A DNA stretch of 64,000 nt from Cranoglanis bouderius. Its lineage: Eukaryota > Chordata > Actinopteri > Siluriformes > Cranoglanididae. Positions 55,770-64,000 of the stretch are shown one piece after another. The notes under the pieces were generated by a model. That model saw only the letters and a list, made by a program, of their open reading frames with translations. It had not been told where the DNA came from and did not search any database. How positions within the stretch are numbered: the first letter of the stretch is position 1; each line of letters starts with the position of its first letter. The position numbers and the translations under genes are program-made. The DNA is taken from NCBI GenBank assembly GCA_023630585.1, contig CM042543.1, positions 22,963,260 through 23,027,259 on the forward strand. Direction: 5' to 3'.

Positions 55770-56814
55770 TCCATGTCTATCATTATCATTATTATGATTC
55801 TTGGAGTTGGGAATCGATGGAGTCGATTCCTCACAATAATTCTCTCGACCGAGAAACTAAACTACAGGAAAAGCAGATATTGTGAAATATAAATGTGGGT
55901 GCAATATTAATTAAGTGATTTTGTCAAGCAACCGAATCTCCTGTTTCGTTTTGTTTTTCTTTTCACTTTACGCGAACATGAGCCGAATCAATTTCATTGT
56001 ATGGACTTGACTCCTAAACTTTGGAGTCGACTCTCAGTTCCCAGCGCCTGGCATTGCAGAATCGACTCCCAGTCCTAGATTTACTTCTCCAAAGCCATTA
56101 GTACTGTCATTTTGGAAATTAAAAATCAACGACACAAAGAGCACATGCAGGGATTTCACTTGTCTCAAGTTGCTTTGTCAAACACCATCATGAACAACAC
56201 TAGATTAAATTGGAGTAAAGCAACTTGCTTTTGTTTTTTGTTGGTTTTCTGATAAAGGCAGTTTGGATCACCACCAGTTTCAATTCTCTCAGAACTATTA
56301 CAGTCGTGGTGAAACTTTCCTCCTAGATATGCCGCTGTAAATAAACAGACAATGCTTAAAATTAATTTATAAAGTAAGTAAATGTGCTACATAATACATA
56401 AATGCACTGTCTTTGATTATGTACATGTATTATGTGCACTTCAGGAGCCAGGCATGGTCACAGGTTTTTGTAAAATTGTCATATTTCTCTTCATAATTAG
56501 TAAGTTTAAAATATTCCTCTATATATTCTCTATACATCCACAAGCTTTAGACAGTAACCCATGTAACGAACACATGTAATGAAATCTGTTGATACTCATG
56601 TCTCAGACAGGTTTGTGTATATAATGTATGTATACTATAAAAGTATAGTATATATTCAATTTGTGTACAGATAAGAGAAATATTCTATGTGAAATGAAAT
56701 CCTAATTTACATTTAACTGGAACAAACCTTTGCACCATAGCTGTGGTCTGGTGTAATTTTACCTATTTTACTATGCATATTGTGAATGTCAATCATTTAT
56801 ATTCCTTAAATAAA
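55770..56814 (+). promoter_or_regulatory. ankrd63: ankrd63 3' UTR and poly(A) signal
   Basis: About 1 kb of untranslated sequence ends at AATAAA 56809-56814, followed by a GT-rich stretch (56840-56855) suited to a downstream element. Positions 55795-56085 look like an inserted short repeat (GGAGTCGATTCC at one end, GGAGTCGACTC and GAATCGACTCCCAG at the other). Confidence 0.55.
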
Positions 56815-56874
56815 TTTAAAGAAAATTTAACTGAAAAATTTGTGTGTGTCTGTATGAAAAAACTGAACCATCCC

Positions 56875-57235
56875 TGAATATTTAATATGCATCCTTTATT
56901 TGTTTAGAAAAGAAAAAAAATTAATGTCTCTCATCATGATCAACTGACATAAATAAAACCACAATGAAATAAGCTGAATTGTTCAAGAAATTTGATGATG
57001 TACAGAATGTACACAGCTGGTGAGAAACCATTCATCATGTACCATCCAGTGTGCTTTACATCTACAAACATAATCACAATCTTCCAAAATCCAAAGCGGC
57101 ACACATACATTCACACACTCCCACTGAAAACTCCACGAACTGTTAAGAAAATAAGTCACAGTACGACAGGTTGGATGCGAAAATGCCAACATGAACATCA
57201 CATCCTAAGTGTAAACATACACTCTCACTCACTCA

Positions 57236-57267
<32 letters not shown>

Positions 57268-58147
57268 GTAAACAAACACACCGAAGCCAGATGACTTATT
57301 TCATATATACCTTTTTCACTCAGTATTAATGATCAGAATGCAAATACAGTATTGACTCAACATGATTGTATGTACACATTATTCCTTCATCAGTTACTCT
57401 TTTAAAAATCAACCTGTGGAGCCGAGGAGCAATATTTACAGTGTACACATTTTCCAAATGATTCAGAACCCCCTTTCGAAAAGCAGATGGTTTAGTCCAT
57501 TGGAAAAAAAAATCAAATAAACAACATAATAATAAATAGGTAAATCAGTAGTATATACAGTTGGGTCCAATGGCTCATTAAAAACAGTCGCCACCACAGT
57601 AGCTGAATGACAGTCAATGTTCTAAGCTCTGTATCAAGTCATTTCTAGCTTAAATTTGGCCTACTGGCATGCAAATCCTGGACAAGGTGCAGTAGTCTCT
57701 CTGTGCTAAGAACACTGGCAAAATACTGACCTAATCTGGCCATCAAGCATCATGATAACATGAAACATTCTTTACTTAAACATAAGTGAGTAACTCATTT
57801 GTGTTGAACACATGTTAAAAACATGAACACAGTCTTAGTGTTTAGGCTGCCAATTAAGCACCATTTGTCCCCAATGTAAGGTCCTCAGGACAAAGAAAAC
57901 TGGTCTTTGACCTATGGTGCAATTTATTAACACTCCATCTACATTAGCCATGGTCATCCTGCTTGCATGAGGACAACAAGTGCTCTTTTTCATGAGTCTA
58001 TAGAAGCTGTACTGTGTATCAGCTCACTTCTTTGCGCCCGGGACGTTCATATGTGGGACATCCAGACCTGGAGCCCTGGGAGCCTCTAGCCAAAAGCCTA
58101 CGATGGCATGTAGTGTAGAGGAGAGAGAGACAGGAAGAATAGGGGAC
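56875..58147 (-). promoter_or_regulatory. pak6: pak6 3' UTR and poly(A) signal
   Basis: On the minus strand, AATAAA corresponds to TTTATT at 56895-56900. No other coding sequence appears between it and the pak6 stop. A short CT/CA microsatellite lies at 57228-57267. Confidence 0.5.
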
Positions 58148-58315
58148 TCAGCAGCGAGACATGCGCTTGCGGTACTGCTCGACAAGGGGAACGAGGCACT
58201 GTGGAGAGCTGCTCTGAAGGAGGAACGGGTGCTCAAGGAGGTCCGTGGCGCTAGCACGTTCCACCGGGTCTCTGGTCAGCATGCGGTCCAAGAAGTCTTT
58301 TAGCATTGGAGACAC
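58148..58315 (-). CDS. pak6: pak6 last coding exon
   Basis: Encodes VSPMLKDFLDRMLTRDPVER to the C-terminus YRKRMSRC; the stop TGA corresponds to 58148-58150. Confidence 0.92.
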   Translation of the reverse strand: MSPMLKDFLDRMLTRDPVERASATDLLEHPFLLQSSSPQCLVPLVEQYRKRMSRC

Positions 58316-61300
58316 CTGGGAAGGGAAGGATCAAGAGCAGGATGAGTAAGCTCTAACAGTACAGGCTGTTGAAGTACAGGCGCATTTTGTAAGCCATGGC
58401 TGGAGGAGTTGTTTTGAATATTGCCATGCATGAGTTGAATGTGGGTACCTGCTGAATGTTTCGTATAGTGGGCGGCGGCTCATCTCTCAGCCGCTTCATG
58501 GCCACCACTGGGGTTTCGCTGAAGTAAGGAGGCTCCCCGTCCACCATCTCCACCACCATGATGCCCATAGACCACACATCCACCTGGGATCCAATTTCAC
58601 ACCACAGTCATTTTAAACAGGCCCACAAAACAAGTATGAGGCATATTAAATGTATACTGCTGAGAAATTGTTTTAAACAGTTTAACCAACATATAGTAAA
58701 TGACAGTTTTAAGAGTTCTTGTTTTTTAATGTATATGAGAGATGTTAAATAAGTCTATTAAGCCAATAAATCCAATGCTGCAAAAATAATAGATATATGC
58801 ATTCTTTTGAGTTTTATGGTGTGTGACATGTCCATGTGTCTATTAGCATGGTGTATAAAATATTTTTCAGGCAAAAAAAAAATCTACATAAAATTTTTAA
58901 TACATTGAGTAAAAGTTTGCATACCCATATTATCACAAGTAAGAAAATGGTGAAATAGTATACTGTACCTTAAGATATTACGGTTATATTAATTTAACTG
59001 CGGTATGATGATGCGTTGCCATTTTTTTTTTTACCTCCGTGCCATATGGTGACTTTGATATAACTTCAGGGGCCATCCAATATGGTGTCCCTACCAGTGA
59101 TTTTCTTTTAGGAATATCTTTGCTGATCTGAGCACAAAAGCCAAAGTCTGACAGTTTAATCTGAAAGGGAAAAAAGAACATTGTGGTTCACACCAGCTAC
59201 ATGGTAAACTAATTTTAATCTATAAAGTGGTCCACCACACAGCTAAATTATGCATTCAGAGCACAAAAGAAACGAGGAAGAGATTGAGAAAGGCGAAAGA
59301 AGTGTGAGGTAAGGTGGATCTTACCCTTCCATCCAAGGACAGCAGGATGGAGTCACTTTTGATGTCTCGATGAATGACGCCTTGCGAGTGGAGATAAGCC
59401 AGTGCCTGCAGGACAGCCTCACACACCGTGGCAATCTGCTCCTCACTCAACCTGTACAATTAAGCACAGCAAATCACAGTCCAAAGTTATCCACTGATCC
59501 ATTCCATATCTTATTCTGGATTCCATGTCTTACTCGGATCAACAATAAGACCGAATGATTAAATCTCAGTCCTAGATTAACAGGCAGATGTTAACTATTT
59601 CTGCTCACCCGAGGTGAATTTTGTGCTTTCTTTTGTAATGTTAGAGAAGTTAGAGAAGCTGCTACTTTTTGTATTTGTGACAATACATTTATAACACAAC
59701 CTCTGCACAATATACTGTATATTAAGCCATTAATACAGTATATTCACATCCCCACAATATATTCACTCACATTCCTCACTCTCATAACTACACATCTTCC
59801 CTATTAGTTGCATTGTAATTACACTGAATAATATGCTTTAATATGAATTATTAATTTATTTATAATTTATTAATTTATTTTATACAGTTGGAAAAGTGCC
59901 AGTAAGGAGTTTATCTGAAAATAAAGCGTTCTATAATGTCAGTATTGCACCTAAAATACACTTAACATGCCCAGAAACAACATATCGACAACTTTGCTGC
60001 ATCAGTTAAGTTCAGTTAAGTACCTAGTGCAAAGTTGGTTGTTGAGTGTTAAAGAGTGGATGAGGTGATATGCAAAGTAGCACACAGCAGTTTTGGGGGA
60101 GAAAACAAAAACAAAAACAAAAAAACAGCTCATGCATTAACGTGGCATATATTTTAGGACAAAAATGATGCACTGTCATTACAGCACTGGCAAATATAAT
60201 TATGCAGATAAATCATAGATCCTCCCATATTTAAAGAGGGATTTGGGTGTATGATGCAGCATTAAAATATTTTAGTGTACGTTTAGCTTGAGGTACACAA
60301 TCTGATTAAAAGCTGAGTTGACAGTCTACTGCCCCCCTGTGTTTCAAAAGAGCTGCAACAACATAAGAGCCTGACTCCAGAATGCTGTGACATCTTTAGC
60401 AAACCCTGCAATATGATATCACCGCACAGAGCACTTCAGCTTCCTGTTTACACACATAAAACTAAGGGAAACAAACAACTCTGCCAAACTGGCCAGCAGT
60501 TTCTTTTTTTAGTAAAGAGGTCTAAGCTGATAAATTCAATGCACCAGTTCTCAGTACACTTTTATGGGGTTGTTGCTGAAGTTTGGAAAAATATATTAAC
60601 TTGTTGAAGTTCTTGTTGAAGTCCTAGCTTATTATTGAGCATATTATTAACTACTACAATGGAACTAATAGCAACATCATGTAGTTATGAAAGTCAGAAC
60701 AGTATTGACCACCCTTTGGTTCCTTGGATTTTAAGGGCTTAACCAAGTAATCAGGACTACACTATTTAAATTACACAGCTTCATAAAAATAATAAGGTGA
60801 TTTAAGCCAGCGGTTCTCAAAGAGGTGTCTGGGGATCCACAGGGGTCCAAGAAGCATAACCAGGTGGTATGCGATTTATTTATTTGTTTATTTTTTGTTA
60901 CAGTGGTAGTAATCACAACCCACTGTTATCAAAGCTATTATATTTATTATTGAGTTCTTATAGTTATTAACCAGTTTGGCACACCACTGGAATTTAATGG
61001 GTTTAATCCAAACCTCAATAACTCTATAGGTCTATAAATAATCAACTTGGTCCTTGAGGGAAAGTTCCAAAATAAAAAGCTCTGTGGCATCAATAAATAA
61101 CCAGAAAATTATTGACCACATTTGAATAATGTGAATAATAATTTTAATAAAATGGTCCATGGCTACAAAAAAGCTTGGGAATCTTTAAGCACCTCTATGC
61201 TCACATAGATCTGCTGTTTCAGACACTATAATGGCTTACCTGGTTTCAGACACTATGTTAGTGAGAGCTCCGCCCTGGAGGTACTCCATAATAACCCAGA

Positions 61301-62302
61301 GCTCTTCCTCCACCAGTGCACTCTTAAACATCTCCACCACATTCCTGTGCTGGTAGTCCCGCATAATCACTACCTACATATGCATACACACTTAGTTACT
61401 GCAGTAGAATGACAAAAAATCATATGCTTGGACTCAAATAATGAATGTAAATGCTTGCTCACTAACTCTATCTCAAGCTGCGCACAGTACATTTGTTACT
61501 TATCTAATAATTATATATTTTTTGTATTTTACAAAGTTAAAAAGATATTAAACACGTACAGTACTGTGCAAAAGTTTTAGGCACATGCAAAGAAATGCTG
61601 TAGAGCAAAGATGTCTTCAAAATAATGAAATTAAATGTTTCTACATTAAAAAAATACGGTAAAGAGCAGTAAACAGTAGTAAATAAAACAAAGTCAATAT
61701 TTGGTGAGACAAAAAAATAAAAATAAAAATAAAACTACTAGTCTTTGTTACAATTTGTGCAGTTTTATAAGGAAATGAGCTGGTAAGTTTTATTGAGCAT
61801 CTTGCAGAACCAGACACAGTTCTTCTGGAGACTTTGACTTTCACACTCGCTTCTTATTTTTGCAGCGAAACCCAGCAGCCTTCATTGTGTTTTTTGCCTG
61901 AAAAGTGTCTCTTACGTAATACGTTGCTTTCTTTAATGACATACAAACATTTTTCTGTAACATTTAAGTTTGTGCTAGAAAACTAATGTTTGGGAATCTA
62001 AAATGTTTTGTACTGACTTGATAATGTAGAAGTCATAAAATAAAAAAATCTATAACAAAGTTTGTACTAAAAAAAAAATAGGGTGCCTAAAACTTTTGCA
62101 CAGTACTGTATTTCTTTCTTTGGAAACAAAGGCAAAACAGTGCAAAATTATAAGACATGGCATAAAATCCAGGCCTCTACCCAACACAGAGACAACAATT
62201 CCTGTAGGTAATGGCTGTTTTTTCACAACCAATTTTAATGTAGTTAACTTATTGCTATTATTAGTGTTCATGTGTTTTAGAGATTTTTATATGAATCTCT
62301 TG

Positions 62303-62387
<85 letters not shown>

Positions 62388-63422
62388 AAAATGTGTTTAG
62401 ATATTGTGTATAGATATTCTTATTTTATCAGCTTCTCATTTCCAGGAAAACAGTGTATTCTTCCTATCTACATTCAATTAAATGCTTCAAAGGATCTAGA
62501 CTCAAACGTGTACGACCTCACTCCGCTGTGGAGGAATCCTGGCTGAGGTCTCAAGAGAGTTGTTCAGAGGTGTTTGGAAACCTCTGTTCTAAACTAACAA
62601 AAACAACAAAGTCACGATGGGACGGTGGGATGTCAGTGAGAAATTCTGCACAGCTGGAAACAAGATGTCTTTAAACTCTCAGCTGTCTCTGTTGAGTTTA
62701 TTTTGATTCGGCAAGAGGTGTGGCATATCTCAACAAAAAGCCCTTCAACACTCTCCCTGACTTCCTATTAAAAAAAATACACCAACATATAGAATCACAC
62801 CATAGCTCTTGAACCATTTCATGGGCACTTTAACCACTGTGCTACCATGCTACCAAAATGACAGTTTTTATTAAGAATATCAAACCTCATTGAACAGCAG
62901 CTCCCGTCTCTGCTGCCTCCTCAGGTCCATCATCTTTACTGCCACCAAACGGCCACTGTGCTTTTCTCGTGCAATACACACCACCCCAGTGGAGCCCTCG
63001 CCAATCTTGACAAAGTTCTCCAGGTAGGAGCGTGGGTCACCCTTGTCCACGACCATCTGTAGAGCTGCCTTGAACTGCTCATGGGTGACTTTGGGTGGGT
63101 CGGGCGGAGGCCGTGGGGATGGGTGCTGCTGTGGTCTGAAGGCTGGAGAACAAGTTCCAGCTGGACTGGTGGCCAGAGAGCCAGTGGGTGAAGGCCGGGG
63201 CTGGGATGGGCTGTCCTGTCTGGGGTAGAGTCCTGGATTGGGGCACCCTGAATGCCTCAGGAAGGGATCAGGGCCTGAGGGCCGGAAACTGATGTTGGGA
63301 GAAAGGCCGATTGTGTAGCTGGAGGATGAGCGCACAGTCCTGTGAGGCCTTGTGGTGCTCACCAGGGGACTGCTAGCTCCACTGTGGAAGAAGCCTGGCT
63401 GAGGTCTCAGCAGAGTATCTGC
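58148..63422 (-). CDS. pak6: p21-activated kinase 6-like, last six coding exons (5' end outside window)
   Basis: Ser/Thr kinase of the group II PAK family, acting downstream of Cdc42 on cytoskeleton and cell adhesion (family knowledge). Exons in transcription order: 63422-62886, 61373-61240, 59451-59325, 59160-59035, 58583-58449, 58315-58148; 1227 nt, 408 residues plus stop, all in frame. The first exon has a Pro/Ser-rich linker and the glycine loop IGEGSTGVVC with VAVKMMDL. HRDIKSDS holds the catalytic Asp, DFG begins the activation loop, and KRKSLVGTPYWMAPE carries the phosphorylated Ser. The end HPFLLQ..CLVPLVEQYRKRMSRC fits PAK6 better than PAK4 or PAK5. The CRIB domain lies beyond the right edge. 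The kinase domain is complete with no damage. Confidence 0.9.
58449..58583 (-). CDS. pak6: pak6 exon: C-lobe
   Basis: Encodes VDVWSMGIMVVEMVDGEPPY through RNIQQ. Phase 0 at both ends, donor gtaccc. Confidence 0.9.
59035..59160 (-). CDS. pak6: pak6 exon: activation segment
   Basis: Encodes DFGFCAQISKDIPKRKSLVG and TPYWMAPEVISKSPYGTE: the DFG Asp, the phosphoacceptor Ser and the APE motif. Confidence 0.92.
59325..59451 (-). CDS. pak6: pak6 exon: catalytic loop
   Basis: Encodes LSEEQIATVCEAVLQALAYL and HSQGVIHRDIKSDSILLSLDGR, including the HRD catalytic Asp. Confidence 0.9.
60808..61180. mobile_element. hAT-like non-autonomous relic
   Basis: Left end CAGCGGTTCTCAAAG and right end with GCTTGGGAATCTTT are imperfect inverses of the CAGNGGTTCYCAA type common to hAT MITEs. 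It lies in the pak6 intron 59452-61239. The rest of that intron shows nothing definite. Confidence 0.4.
61240..61373 (-). CDS. pak6: pak6 exon: kinase helix C to hinge
   Basis: Encodes VVIMRDYQHRNVVEMFKSAL, then EEELWVIMEYLQGGALTNIVSET; the methionine of IMEYL is the gatekeeper. The donor (gtaagc) splits an Arg codon. Confidence 0.88.
61557..62110 (-). mobile_element. MITE family A, copy 3 (554 bp)
   Basis: Starts TACAGTACTGTGCAAAAG and ends CTTTTGCACAGTACTGTA. Its inside is the reverse complement of copies 1 and 2, so it is inverted relative to them. It lies in the pak6 intron 61374-62885. Confidence 0.85.
62306..62384. repeat. (TA)n microsatellite
   Basis: Pure TA run in the same pak6 intron. 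Confidence 0.95.
62886..63422 (-). CDS. pak6: pak6 exon with linker and kinase N-lobe
   Basis: 179 codons, phase 0 at both ends (acceptor ttacag, donor gtttga). The first about 120 residues are Pro/Ser-rich with PRPSPTGS and PRPPPDPPK-like segments, then VTHEQFKAALQMVVDKGDPR, the hinge into the kinase. The kinase part has GEGSTGVV and the Lys of VAVK. In human PAK6 the same boundary precedes VVIMRDYQH. Confidence 0.88.
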
Positions 63423-64000
63423 CTGTAACTTTGGGAATAAAAAATATGCATATTGGATGATGTCCCAGGGCCAAAGTGCTCTAATGCTAATTAAAACCTG
63501 CCATCCTTTCATTAGTTGCCATCCCCTGCTACTGCAAAACTGCCATCCTCCCATTCATGCCATCCTACGTTTTCTGTTAAGTATGTGCCGCACTTAGAAC
63601 ATTTACTCCCAGGAGCATGAGCACTTCCAAAAATAGCATCCCACTGCCACAGGAAGATTGCAGCTCTAAGTGCTTTACGTCACTTTTTTTATCACCTTGA
63701 GAAATCATCAAAATTCACTGAACAAGCTTCACAGATTGGGAAATGTGCCAGCGTACTTAATCTTCAGAGACACCAGCAAAACACTGCAGGCAAAATTTTA
63801 AATCTAAGACATGGATTACAATGACACAGTGGGTTTGAATTATAAAATTCTTTAAGGGCGCGTATATTTAATTGCTTTGATATCTATTGATAGCATTAAA
63901 CAGTTATGCATGTAATTAGCTATAACATGCCTTTTATACACATTTACACATTACACATATACTAAGTGACAACTGTCTCTTTGAAAAACTACTACTACAA
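63423..64000 (-). other. pak6: pak6 intron continuing beyond the window
   Basis: AT-rich, with no coding exon recognised up to the right edge. Confidence 0.6.

Noticed and set aside
1..64000. CRISPR array, operon, phage or other prokaryotic system
   Set aside because: The sequence is clearly vertebrate. The tandem repeats are microsatellites or coding minisatellites without spacer structure.

Overview
The window is nuclear DNA from a ray-finned fish. It has multi-exon vertebrate genes with GT-AG introns, an AT-rich background, many long dinucleotide microsatellites, and a heavy load of Tc1-like transposons with their short non-autonomous derivatives. The Tc1 load would fit a catfish or a similar teleost, but the species cannot be fixed from this sequence alone.

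Three protein-coding genes are present. (1) Positions 1-24,897, plus strand: the 3' part of a phospholipase C beta gene, called plcb2. I resolve 28 exons whose phases join without a break to give 1,186 residues: EF-hand region, catalytic X and Y halves, C2 domain, an unusual Pro/Glu-rich exon and a reduced C-terminal coiled-coil domain. The PH-domain exons lie left of the window. (2) Positions 54,231-55,769, plus strand: an intact single-exon ankrd63 gene (512 residues) with a compact promoter (RFX-type X-box, GC box, TATA box) just upstream. (3) Positions 58,148-63,422, minus strand: the last six coding exons of a group II p21-activated kinase, called pak6, covering the linker and the whole kinase domain. 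The order plcb2-ankrd63-pak6 and the relative orientations match, as I recall it, human 15q15.1, and this supports the paralogue calls. ankrd63 and pak6 are convergent, with candidate poly(A) signals about 80 bp apart.

The 29 kb between plcb2 and ankrd63 holds no gene I can support. It is filled mainly by mobile DNA: a Tc1-like element with an uninterrupted transposase frame and 201-bp terminal inverted repeats (27.3-28.8 kb); a run of three Tc1 copies and one MITE set end to end (47.6-52.0 kb); several MITE families; tRNA-derived SINE-like repeats; and a hAT-type element with an 8-bp target duplication in the last plcb2 intron. Two stretches (about 32.3-32.65 and 42.43-42.75 kb) look like complex non-repeat sequence and could be regulatory.

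I found no previously undescribed multi-gene system. The best leads are about gene structure: a U12-type intron and two GC-AG introns in plcb2, UG repeats beside several of its splice sites, an in-frame skippable 642-nt low-complexity exon, and a possibly intact autonomous transposon accompanied by deletion derivatives of its own family.
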